Shown here piece after piece: positions 23,411 to 31,883 of a stretch of 64,000 nucleotides of DNA (positions within the stretch are counted from its first letter, which is position 1; each line of letters starts with the position of its first letter). Source of the stretch: Bacteroidales bacterium (GTDB lineage: Bacteria > Bacteroidota > Bacteroidia > Bacteroidales > UBA932); assembly GCA_015060385.1 (NCBI GenBank), contig SUYO01000001.1, positions 62,001-126,000 of the forward strand, in the 5' to 3' direction. Below the pieces are notes generated by a model. The model had not been told where the DNA came from. It saw only the letters and a program-made list of their open reading frames with translations, and ran no database searches. Made by a program: the position numbers and the translations under genes.

Positions 23411-24163
23411 ATGAGAAAACACATCGTAGCAGGCAACTGGAAGATGAATACGACAGTTGCAGAGGGCGTAGAGCTCGCAAAGGCAGTAGTGGCAGCTTCA
23501 GCTGAGGTACCGGCTGACGTAAAGCTTATCATTGCTCCGCCATTCACTCATCTTTACCCTGTAGCAGAGGTTGTAAAGGGTACATCAGTAGGCCTTTCAG
23601 CCCAGAACTGCGCTGACCACGTAAAGGGTGCTTACACTGGTGAGGTAGCTGTAAACATGATTTCAGGCGTTGGCTGCCAGTACGTGATCCTCGGACATTC
23701 TGAGAGAAGAGAGTACTATGGCGAGACTGATGCAACTCTCGTAGAGAAGGTTAAGCTTGCTCTTGCAGAGGGTCTTTCTCCAATCTTCTGCATCGGAGAG
23801 AAGCTCGAGGAGCGTGAGGCTGGCCGTCATTTTGAAGTTGTTACAGAGCAGGTGAAGAACGTTCTCTTCACTCTTACTCCAGAGGAGATGGCAAAGGTTG
23901 TCGTAGCTTACGAGCCTGTATGGGCTATCGGAACAGGCAAGACTGCAACTGCCGAGCAGGCACAGGAGATCCACGCTGAGATCCGCAAGGTTCTCGCCGA
24001 GAAGTTCGGTGAGCTCGCTGAGGAGATCTCTATCCTCTACGGTGGTTCATGCAAGCCATCAAATGCGAAGGAGCTTTTCGCTTGCCCTGACATCGACGGT
24101 GGTCTTATCGGTGGTGCAGCTCTCAAGGCTGAGGACTTCATCGGTATCGCTGTAAGCTTCTAA
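23411..24163 (+). CDS. tpiA: Triosephosphate isomerase
   Basis: 250 residues. It interconverts dihydroxyacetone phosphate and glyceraldehyde-3-phosphate in glycolysis. Active-site motifs: GNWKMN (Asn, Lys13), ILGHSERR (catalytic His), [15 protein letters not shown] (catalytic Glu, loop 6) and GGSCKPSN / [10 protein letters not shown] for phosphate binding. Length is normal. It is followed 12 bp later by a 176-bp inverted-repeat element. Confidence 0.98.
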   Translation: MRKHIVAGNWKMNTTVAEGVELAKAVVAASAEVPADVKLIIAPPFTHLYPVAEVVKGTSVGLSAQNCADHVKGAYTGEVAVNMISGVGCQYVILGHSERREYYGETDATLVEKVKLALAEGLSPIFCIGEKLEEREAGRHFEVVTEQVKNVLFTLTPEEMAKVVVAYEPVWAIGTGKTATAEQAQEIHAEIRKVLAEKFGELAEEISILYGGSCKPSNAKELFACPDIDGGLIGGAALKAEDFIGIAVSF

Positions 24164-24174
24164 TCCAGCCATAT

Positions 24175-24350
24175 AAGTTTATTCCCGTTTTTGAAAACTG
24201 TATCCCTCCCATTCCTACGGAACGGGCCCCGGCCGGCGGGCTAAAGCCCTGCTGCTCGTGCACGAAAGTCCACTGGACTTTCTCTAAAGGCACTCACGAC
24301 CGTTCACGAGGCCACGGGCGGCCATGGTTTTCAAAAACGGGAATAAACTT
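24175..24350. mobile_element. MITE-like element 1, 24-bp perfect inverted ends
   Basis: The arms are AAGTTTATTCCCGTTTTTGA plus AAAC (24175-24198) and the exact complement (24327-24350). The core is GC-rich with mini-palindromes (TTCCTACGGAA, GGGCTAAAGCCC, AAAGTCCACTGGACTTT, GGCCACGGGCGGCC) and CCCTCCC spacers. It contains no ORF. The stretch CGTTCACGAGGCCACGGGCG-GCCA recurs in element 3 (63684-63819), whose arms are unrelated. It separates tpiA from the M49-like gene and could also act as a terminator. Confidence 0.7.
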
Positions 24351-24365
24351 GTAAATACGACAGAT

Positions 24366-25967
24366 ATGAAAAAGATATTATATATGGCAATGACAGCTTT
24401 TGCAGCTGTAGCGTGTACCGCAAAGTCGGATGACGCAGTATTGAAGGAGAAGGTGGAAAGCTATGCGGTGGTGGAGGTAAGCTCGCCGCTGTATGACGCA
24501 CTTTCAGAGAACGACAAGAAGATCGTGAGCCTCTTCCGTCAGGCGGGAGAAATCATGGACGGTCTTTTCTGGAAGCAGACATTCGGCGACAAGACAAAGA
24601 TCGAGGCACTTCCTGACGGATACGCAAAGACCTACGCCATGATCAACTACGGTTCATGGGACCACCTCGATGACAACAAGCCGTTCATCGAAGGATATGG
24701 CGAGAAGCCGCTCGGATGTCAGTACTATCCTCAGGACATGACCATGGAGGAATGGGAGGCATTCGACGACCCTGACAAGCTCAGCCTCTATACCGTGATC
24801 CGTCGCGACGAGAACGGTGCCCTCAAGACCGTATGGTACAGGGACGAGTACAAGGCAGAGCTCGAGAAGGTATGCGCTCTTCTTGAAGAGGCTGCAGCGC
24901 TGACGACCAACGAGGGCATGCGTACATACCTTACAGAACGCGTAAAGGCTTTCCGTACCGACGACTATTTTGCCAGCGACATGGCATGGATGGACATGAA
25001 GGACTGCAACATGGATCTGGTGATCGGCCCTATCGAGAACTACGACGACCATCTTTTCGAGGCAAAGGCAGCATACGAGTGCTTCATCCTTCTCAAGGAC
25101 GAGACACGCAGCGCCAACCTCGCTAAGTATGTAGCCCTCCTCCCTACCCTTCAGAAGATGCTTCCATGCGCTCCTGAGTACAAGACCTTCGTACCGGGAA
25201 CATCGTCTGACCTGAACGTATACGATGCGATCTATTATGCAGGTGACTGCAACGCCGGCAGCAAGACCATCGCGATCAACCTTCCTAACGACGAGAGGGT
25301 TCATGCGGCCAAGGGTGCGCGCCGTCTCCAGCTCTACAACAGCATGATGGCGAAGTTCGACAAGATCCTTGCTCCTATCGGAGAGGTTCTCGTAGTAGAG
25401 GATCAGCAGAAGTATCTCACGGCAGATGCATTCTTCTGGAACGTCACCTTCCACGAAGTGGCACACGGTCTTGGCGTAAAGCAGACCATCAACGGCAAGG
25501 GTACCGTGGACGAGGCCATGGGTTCTGAGAAGACTACATGGGAAGAGGCAAAGGCTGACATCCTCGGTCTGTTCATGGTGAACAAGCTCATCGAGATGGG
25601 TGAGATCACAGACATCACCAAGGAGGAGTCGATCGCTACATTCATCGCAGGAATCGTCCGTTCAGTACGTTTCGGTTCTGCATCATCTCACGGCAAGGCA
25701 AACATGATGTGCTTCAACTATATGGAGGATCACGGTGCATTCAGCCGCAACGCTGAGGGCAGATATGTGATCGATTTCGAGAAGGCTGCCGCAGCCATCG
25801 ATTCATGGTCAGCACTCATTCTTGAGACTCAGGCTACAGGTAACTTCGAATTCGCCCAGAAGTATGCTGCTGAGAATGCAAGCATCCGCGAGACCCTCGC
25901 TGCTGAGGTCGCTCTCGTGAACAACGCAGGCATCCCTCGCGACATCGTCTTCGATTTCGCCTGGTAA
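24366..25967 (+). CDS. Lipoprotein, diverged DPP III-like zinc hydrolase
   Basis: 533 residues from the ATG at 24366; the frame stays open into the inverted-repeat arm at 24324, but the signal starts MKKILYMAMTAFAAVAC (lipobox, Cys17). Zinc site FHEVAHGLG (His363, Glu364, His367) with the third ligand in WEEAKADILGLFM (Glu393/394). It is the DPP III-like family that has HExxH instead of HExxxH. The segment YYAGDCNAGSKTIAINLPND parallels the GDCYPAAPIGINLPN block of the DPP III at 14559. Probably a membrane-anchored peptidase; specificity unknown. Confidence 0.8.
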   Translation: MKKILYMAMTAFAAVACTAKSDDAVLKEKVESYAVVEVSSPLYDALSENDKKIVSLFRQAGEIMDGLFWKQTFGDKTKIEALPDGYAKTYAMINYGSWDHLDDNKPFIEGYGEKPLGCQYYPQDMTMEEWEAFDDPDKLSLYTVIRRDENGALKTVWYRDEYKAELEKVCALLEEAAALTTNEGMRTYLTERVKAFRTDDYFASDMAWMDMKDCNMDLVIGPIENYDDHLFEAKAAYECFILLKDETRSANLAKYVALLPTLQKMLPCAPEYKTFVPGTSSDLNVYDAIYYAGDCNAGSKTIAINLPNDERVHAAKGARRLQLYNSMMAKFDKILAPIGEVLVVEDQQKYLTADAFFWNVTFHEVAHGLGVKQTINGKGTVDEAMGSEKTTWEEAKADILGLFMVNKLIEMGEITDITKEESIATFIAGIVRSVRFGSASSHGKANMMCFNYMEDHGAFSRNAEGRYVIDFEKAAAAIDSWSALILETQATGNFEFAQKYAAENASIRETLAAEVALVNNAGIPRDIVFDFAW

Positions 25968-26002
25968 GCTGCTGTATAGGGATCGAGTGCAGTTTCCCAG
26001 GA

Positions 26003-26048
26003 AAATCGCCCGCGATACCCCGGAATTTTGGGGTATCGCGGGCGATTT
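26003..26048. terminator. 19-bp perfect stem-loop between convergent genes
   Basis: AAATCGCCCGCGATACCCC and its exact complement flank an 8-nt loop. It lies 36 nt past the M49-like gene and 26 nt past the opposing small lipoprotein, so it can terminate in both directions. Confidence 0.75.
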
Positions 26049-26073
26049 CTATGCTGAAGTGCGCGCGATAGGT

Positions 26074-26253
26074 CTACTGTGCGTCGCGCCAGGTATGAGG
26101 GACGACCACAGGAGGATGAGTCGGAGGCAGGGTGTCCTGCTGGACTTCCGTTTCCTTCTTCTGATTGCGTTCCGCCTTTCTGGCTGTGCCGCATGAGGTC
26201 AGAAGCACACCAAGGCAGACAATCGAAACTATCTTGAATATTGTCTTTTTCAT
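26074..26253 (-). CDS. 59-residue lipoprotein following the M64 gene
   Basis: Complete frame: MKKTIFKIVSIVCLGVLLTS with the lipobox Cys21, a short charged linker rich in Lys/Glu/Gln, and a C-terminus PPVVVPHTWRDAQ. It starts 5 bp after the stop of the M64 lipoprotein, so it is the end of that operon. Its C-terminal motif PVVV-x(2)-x-WRDA also ends the M64 protein (APVVVGKSWRDANNDKN). No known family was recognised; the shared tail suggests a shared sorting or interaction signal. Confidence 0.75.
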   Translation of the reverse strand: MKKTIFKIVSIVCLGVLLTSCGTARKAERNQKKETEVQQDTLPPTHPPVVVPHTWRDAQ

Positions 26254-26258
26254 GATTC

Positions 26259-29200
26259 TTAGTTTTTATCGTTATTGGCATCCCTCCACGACTTTCCTAC
26301 AACTACAGGAGCTGCAGTAGGCTCAAGAGGTCTCTCTACATAGTTCCTGCGGCTCTTCTGAGGAGCTGATGATGAAGAGCGGTTGACTGCATCGTATTCC
26401 ACAAATTCTTCGTAATCGTATTCCCAGCTGTCACCGTAGGCAAGCTTGTGGATCCTATAGTAAATAGCCTCACGGGAAGGCGCATTGAAACCTCCAGTAT
26501 TGTAGCGCATGATGCTGTTCTCAGTCGGACGCCATACGCCTGTAAAGTAGGTCAGACCGCCCTCGAACACGCCAAGACCTTCGTTTGCATATCGTTCATC
26601 CTCAAGGAAGTAAGACCAGCGCACCTGCTCCGGATCGCTTGTAAAGTCGACATTCTTCCACCATCCCCAGTTGTTCTGCTGATCACGGGTCTGACTGGCC
26701 TCTTCCGCTGATATTTCACCCATGTATTCATAGTCATACTCATCCGCCAGCTTTGCAAAGCCGTGGCCGTTGGCCTCGTGGTGGAGAAGCTGGGCAAAGG
26801 TAACAGGATCACCTCCCTTAGGGAAGTAGGCAACCGAAGGACCGCTGCCGTAAGTGCCGGTAGCAGACTCAGGATAATACATATAGCATGTACCGGCATA
26901 GGCATCAGAATTCATGGCAACAATTATAAGTGCCTCGTCCATCCTGTCCTCCGAAACAGCCTTGAGAGCATACTCAAAGCACTTGCTGTCATTACCTCCG
27001 ACAAGGGTTCCGTCACCGAAGAATCCTTCCAATGCCGCACCGGAGTTTTCATATCCTTCGGTCATCGAAACAACATTCACATAATAGACATTGAACAGGT
27101 CCTTATAAGTCTTGAAAGGTTCCTGAGTAAAGAGATTGTCGTACATGTATTCCATGTCAGAACCATAACTTCCGTCTGCTATCTCCCTGTCGCTGTATGC
27201 ATCTCCCATCAGCACGATATCTATTCCATTGCCCACAGTTGCAGTCTGGAGAGTCTCGACACCCCCGTCTGAGGAGTAATCTGACGAAATGTAATAGTCC
27301 GGATAGAACTCGCTCAGATCACCATAATCATATGGTTCAAAGTACTCTCTGTATGGAGACCAAGATTGCGATGACATATATGCATCGTATGAATCCTGCG
27401 GCACATAAATGGTAAGATTCTCATAAGAGCCCGGTATGCCTTCAGCCCTGTTGTATGTAATAGCTGGCGGTATCGGCGCACGCATGTATATTGTTTCAAG
27501 ACTACTACATTCGTATCCGCTCGTACCGAACGGATCATATCCCAGATCATTCATTCTTGCTGAAACCGTCACAGTCTTCAGGTTGTGCGAATAGCAGAAC
27601 AGATATCCGATACCCTCCACATGGGTAATATTATCTGACATCTTCACCTCTTCCAGATATTTCTTATTGGCAAAGACCTGATATCCCAATGAAGTGACAC
27701 AGTCAGGAACTATATATTCCGTCAGGCCTTTATCTGCTACAAATAACAGAGTATTGTCAATGACAAGACTTCTGTTATCATTCATCACATCGGGACCAGA
27801 TATACTCTCTATCTCAAAGGTCTCATAAAAGGTTTCAGGACCGAAATATACAAGTCCTTCCGGAAATGTCACAGAGGAAAGTGTTTCTGATTGACAGAAT
27901 GTATAGTTCTCAAGACCCTCCACTCCAGCAGGGATGTCATATGAAGTCAGACCTGCACCAGATGCGAAGGATACCATGAACTTCAGACCCAGTCCATTAT
28001 AATTATCCACCAACAACGCATAACCGTCTTCTGACACAAAGTCTGTATTTCCATAAAACTTCTTGATATTTGGAGACCAAGCAAATGCATATGCTTCGAT
28101 ATTCTTTAGAGTCAAAGGGAGGTAAACCTCCTCGAGACTCGGATTATTGAAAACTGCCTCATGACCGATTACTTCAACACCCTCTGAAATCACAAGTTTC
28201 TTAAGTGACTTCATGGATGCAAATGCACTGCTTCCGATACGGTCTACCCCCTCTGGTGTTGTATATTCCTCAAGACCGGCAGAAGCAAAGGAATGAATCT
28301 TTCCGTTCAAGATAAGACAGCGTCCGTCTTCGGAAGCCAGTTTGCCGCTGATCTCAGATAAACAAGGGGAATTGCTAAACGGATTTCCGTTTATATATTC
28401 TATTGTTTCCGGCAGAATGACTTTTTCAATGAAATCACCACCCATAAAATCCAATTTGGTGACCGCACCATCAAACCTTATCACTCCAAGACCATCATCA
28501 TATGTATGTTCTATGATGTCCGCTCCAAAATCCAGATTATCATACAGACCGTTCATCAAACCGTTTGTCGTGATATACCATATCTCGTTATCAGGAATCG
28601 CTTCCGGAATGAGTTCCGGTACTTCTGAGTCGAGGACAAAGTCCCTGATAGCACGGATCTGGGAACGTTCGAAGGTGATGTCTGAAGAAACCTTCTTGGT
28701 AACAGTCTCCGTATATGTATCCACTTCTATAGTGAATCCGCCCTTGTAAGTCTGGGATGGAACCACGATGAACACATCTGCCGGAGCAGTCTCTGAGATC
28801 TCAAGACCCTTGGTCTCCAGAACGACTGAACGGGAACCTCCTGCAGACATGGACAGAAGGCTCTCGGAAGATGCGGTATAGTCTGTTACAGCTGAAGCAG
28901 GACCTGACATGAAAGTATCCTCATCATTTGCAGTAAGTGTCACACTGCGGACTGCTGCAGTTCCTGTAAGAGATATCTTAAGGACGGAGCACAGGTTCAT
29001 GAAGGTAAGACCGTCATTCGCCGAACCTGTGGCAAGCATAGGGAAGGCTCCTGGGCCGAATGAATCCTTTGTATATTTCTGAGTCTGCGGGAGAGTCAGA
29101 GAGACGGTGCCATCAGAAATGGAACCGGCTATATCATAGGGATAGACCGCGATATAATCATCCCCTTTTCTGGAACCGGCGAATGAAGCCACCGTACTGC

Positions 29201-29453
29201 CTTCTCCTGAAGTAAGGGAGAATTTTGAAGGATCTGCATCATTATCGACATAGACAGCAATCTGATCACCGGCAGACCACAAAGGATAGTACATTCCACC
29301 CTCCAGTCCGGACAGGCTGGTCCTTGTATCAGGTTCTGCCTCCATACGGGCAGTGATATCGACCGAGGTTTCCTCTATAAAATCTTCCTGAACGCAGCCT
29401 GCAGATAAGGCAACAGCTGCGAGCAATATGAAATATCTGTATATGGTATTCAT
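26259..29453 (-). CDS. Lipoprotein: fimbrillin-like, BspA LRR and M64 peptidase
   Basis: 1064 residues. Lipobox LSAGC (Cys20). The N-terminal domain (about 30-275) has fimbrillin-like features (ITARMEAEPDTRTSL, WSAGDQIAVYV, YIAVYPYD, LNLCSVLKISL-type strand). A BspA-type LRR block (about 300-690) has repeats such as IGSSAFASMKSLKKLVISEG and NIEAYAFAWSPNIKKFY. The C-terminal M64 (IgA-peptidase-like) domain contains LLHHEANGHGFAKLADEY (His892, Glu893, His897) and AYSDREI, 'DIVLMGDAY' segments. The zinc motif is spaced HExxxH, not HExxH. Ends with the PVVV-WRDA tail. Likely a surface adhesin-protease; operon with two BACON proteins upstream. Confidence 0.85.
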   Translation of the reverse strand: MNTIYRYFILLAAVALSAGCVQEDFIEETSVDITARMEAEPDTRTSLSGLEGGMYYPLWSAGDQIAVYVDNDADPSKFSLTSGEGSTVASFAGSRKGDDYIAVYPYDIAGSISDGTVSLTLPQTQKYTKDSFGPGAFPMLATGSANDGLTFMNLCSVLKISLTGTAAVRSVTLTANDEDTFMSGPASAVTDYTASSESLLSMSAGGSRSVVLETKGLEISETAPADVFIVVPSQTYKGGFTIEVDTYTETVTKKVSSDITFERSQIRAIRDFVLDSEVPELIPEAIPDNEIWYITTNGLMNGLYDNLDFGADIIEHTYDDGLGVIRFDGAVTKLDFMGGDFIEKVILPETIEYINGNPFSNSPCLSEISGKLASEDGRCLILNGKIHSFASAGLEEYTTPEGVDRIGSSAFASMKSLKKLVISEGVEVIGHEAVFNNPSLEEVYLPLTLKNIEAYAFAWSPNIKKFYGNTDFVSEDGYALLVDNYNGLGLKFMVSFASGAGLTSYDIPAGVEGLENYTFCQSETLSSVTFPEGLVYFGPETFYETFEIESISGPDVMNDNRSLVIDNTLLFVADKGLTEYIVPDCVTSLGYQVFANKKYLEEVKMSDNITHVEGIGYLFCYSHNLKTVTVSARMNDLGYDPFGTSGYECSSLETIYMRAPIPPAITYNRAEGIPGSYENLTIYVPQDSYDAYMSSQSWSPYREYFEPYDYGDLSEFYPDYYISSDYSSDGGVETLQTATVGNGIDIVLMGDAYSDREIADGSYGSDMEYMYDNLFTQEPFKTYKDLFNVYYVNVVSMTEGYENSGAALEGFFGDGTLVGGNDSKCFEYALKAVSEDRMDEALIIVAMNSDAYAGTCYMYYPESATGTYGSGPSVAYFPKGGDPVTFAQLLHHEANGHGFAKLADEYDYEYMGEISAEEASQTRDQQNNWGWWKNVDFTSDPEQVRWSYFLEDERYANEGLGVFEGGLTYFTGVWRPTENSIMRYNTGGFNAPSREAIYYRIHKLAYGDSWEYDYEEFVEYDAVNRSSSSAPQKSRRNYVERPLEPTAAPVVVGKSWRDANNDKN

Positions 29454-29460
29454 GGTTCAG

Positions 29461-31770
29461 TTATTTTATGGATATATCATCACCTGGAACAATTCCTTCA
29501 TTACCGTCACTCCAGCTGCCGGAAGAGATATCCAGATTCTTGTCCTTTCCTACTGTCGCTGAAGCAGTATTGTCCACATAATAAGAATTGTCAGAATCCT
29601 TTCGCTGTATATATACCACCACTCTTACATTATCCTTATTACATTCAGACGGCAATTCCGCAGAATATGTGAAGGTCTTCACCTGTGCGTCTTCAGTCAC
29701 TTCAACATCCTCTCCCAACACATTGGAAAGTGCAGCACGGATGATTCCGTTGTGTTCATATGCATCTGACGCGCCATTATTGTAATCAGCCTGATAACTG
29801 ATGACCTTATCCTCTACCAGAAGCGCAGTGATCTTGTATGAGCCTGCTTTCTTGATATAGGCTGACAGATCCATGGTCACCTGACTTCCTGAAACCTTTG
29901 AAGTCCAGCTTGCGGCAGTCACAGTCTCATATTTACTTTCCGTTTCATTGACTGCTTCTACAATCAGAGACGTGGTGACAGGTATGGCATAATTCGCAAT
30001 ATATGTTCTTCCGTCAACCAGACCTGTAGGGAAGCCGTCGATAGGATAGTTGTTAGCGAGGGTGTTGGATGCACTGCAGGCCAGACCGCTTCCTCCACCA
30101 TGAACGCTTATCACTTCGAGCTTACCAGGAAGTTCCTTCTGGGCATCGCTCATCGCAGTAGCCATCATCGGACAGAAACCGCACCAGTCTGCCGTAAAGC
30201 GGAACGCCAGAGAACGGTGCACGAACTCAGCCTCCACCCAGCTGTCATCTCCTTCTTCCTTCTGTGCCGGCGACTGGATGACTGCGATAGTGCGTGACAA
30301 CGATCCGTCCACAGCTGAAACTGTGATATTGGCCATTCTTGAATCATATGAAACGTTTTCAGAAACCGTTATATCGAAGGAACCGTCATTCTCTCCCGAA
30401 GACGGACTTACCTCACACCAGGCGGCATCGCTCGCCACATTCCATGGCAGATTGGATGTTACGTTTACGGTTACAGGTGACGCAGTTCCCTCAGCCGCCA
30501 CAGAAATGTTCACATTGTCCACATCAAGATAGACATCCGTTTCGGCAGCAGCCTGAGTGATGACGAACGGATGGCAGGTCTCATTACCGCAGAATGAAAT
30601 CGTAGCAGTACGAGATTCTGATTCCGTATTAGGTGCCACTTCAAAGACGTGTGTCCTGTCCGTCGTGTTCCTTGTAGTCACTTCAGTGATCCAATCGACA
30701 TTTATAGTATACTCGTACTCGATATTGGCTGTCACGGTAACATCAACAGTTCCTCCTTCAGCACCGACTTCAGCTTCGCTCTTCGACAATCCGAAGACCG
30801 GATCAGGCTCCGGTTCAGGTTCCTCCTCAGCAGCGGCCTGACTCACATTGAACGGAAGACATGTTCCATTGCCGCAGAACGAAATGGTAGCAGAACGGGA
30901 TCCTGTCTCCGTATTGGCATCGATCTCGAAAGTATGGACCTTCTCATCATATGACTTGGTCTCGACCTCGCGGATCCAGTCTACCGGTATCATGATCTCA
31001 TAATCTACATTATACTGAACGGTCACCTGAATTCTGCCACCTTCAGCGTCTACCTCAGCCGAACCGTCCGACAGATTGAAGACCGGATCAGGGTCCGGTT
31101 CCTTCTGCTCGGCAGCTTCCTGGGTAATTACAAAAGGAATGCACGTACCGTTGCCGCAGAACGAAAGAGTAGCAGAACGGGATTCTGCCATTACGTTGGC
31201 ATCGATCTCGAAAGTATGGACCTTCTCATCATATGACTTGGTCTCGACCTCACGGATCCAGTCTACAGGGATTGTGATTTCATAGTCCACATTATACTGC
31301 ACGGTAACCTGGACCTTGCCGCCATCTGCTCCGACTTCTGCAGAGCCTTCAGTCAACTTGAATACAGCAGGTTCCGGATCTTGTCCATGACCAGGATCGG
31401 TTGTGGCTGCACTCTGAGTAAAGGACACCTCTTCAGTGACAGTGTCTGACTTGATGACAAGTTTTGCAGAACGCTGGACATCCGATTCATTCTTCTGAAC
31501 GATAACCTGTACCTTTTCAATGGCATATCCACCTTCGCCGCTGCCTTTGCTGATGCCTGCCCATCCGCCCGAGCCTCCAGAATAAACAATCTCAACCGAC
31601 CATGGCAAGGCAGATGTGAAATGCACATCAAAACTGCCTCCCTCGGCATCGACAGTCACGGATGTTGACTGGTCCGGATCCAAAGTGATTACAGGTTTCT
31701 CCTTAGGTAACAGTTCTTCGCACCCAACCAGCAGGAGCAAAGAAGCAAGAAAAGCGAACAATCTTTTCAT
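29461..31770 (-). CDS. Lipoprotein with five BACON domains and a thioredoxin fold
   Basis: 769 residues from the ATG at 31770 (MKRLFAFLASLLLLVGC, Cys17). Five BACON/Ig-like modules follow (about 28-125, 130-215, 225-310, 320-400, 405-495). The middle three share VQYNVDYEI...VDWIREVETKSYDEK, or a diverged form, and each ends with a CGN(G/E)TC-x-PF loop. A thioredoxin-like domain starts at LAFRFTADWCGFCPMM (CxxC active site) and runs through VISVHGGGSGL...DGFPTGLVDGRTY, then a C-terminal beta domain (about 620-760). Paralogue of the gene at 31884. Extracellular disulfide chemistry plus adhesion modules; the partner is unknown. 7 bp before the M64 gene. Confidence 0.85.
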   Translation of the reverse strand: MKRLFAFLASLLLLVGCEELLPKEKPVITLDPDQSTSVTVDAEGGSFDVHFTSALPWSVEIVYSGGSGGWAGISKGSGEGGYAIEKVQVIVQKNESDVQRSAKLVIKSDTVTEEVSFTQSAATTDPGHGQDPEPAVFKLTEGSAEVGADGGKVQVTVQYNVDYEITIPVDWIREVETKSYDEKVHTFEIDANVMAESRSATLSFCGNGTCIPFVITQEAAEQKEPDPDPVFNLSDGSAEVDAEGGRIQVTVQYNVDYEIMIPVDWIREVETKSYDEKVHTFEIDANTETGSRSATISFCGNGTCLPFNVSQAAAEEEPEPEPDPVFGLSKSEAEVGAEGGTVDVTVTANIEYEYTINVDWITEVTTRNTTDRTHVFEVAPNTESESRTATISFCGNETCHPFVITQAAAETDVYLDVDNVNISVAAEGTASPVTVNVTSNLPWNVASDAAWCEVSPSSGENDGSFDITVSENVSYDSRMANITVSAVDGSLSRTIAVIQSPAQKEEGDDSWVEAEFVHRSLAFRFTADWCGFCPMMATAMSDAQKELPGKLEVISVHGGGSGLACSASNTLANNYPIDGFPTGLVDGRTYIANYAIPVTTSLIVEAVNETESKYETVTAASWTSKVSGSQVTMDLSAYIKKAGSYKITALLVEDKVISYQADYNNGASDAYEHNGIIRAALSNVLGEDVEVTEDAQVKTFTYSAELPSECNKDNVRVVVYIQRKDSDNSYYVDNTASATVGKDKNLDISSGSWSDGNEGIVPGDDISIK

Positions 31771-31846
31771 ATCATAGATCAATTAAATTGTTTTTTCAGC
31801 CACAGACAGGCGGAACAATATTTAGCACCTGATAATGAATGAGTTA

Positions 31847-31877
31847 CAAATATATGTATAATTCCTCATATTATCAA
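31847..31877 (-). promoter_or_regulatory. Promoter of the BACON/M64 operon
   Basis: Minus strand: TTG (31875-31877), 20 nt, TATATTTG (31847-31854), full consensus. It drives 31770 to 26074 and partly overlaps the 3' end of the upstream BACON gene. Confidence 0.7.
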
Positions 31878-31883
31878 GCAGGT

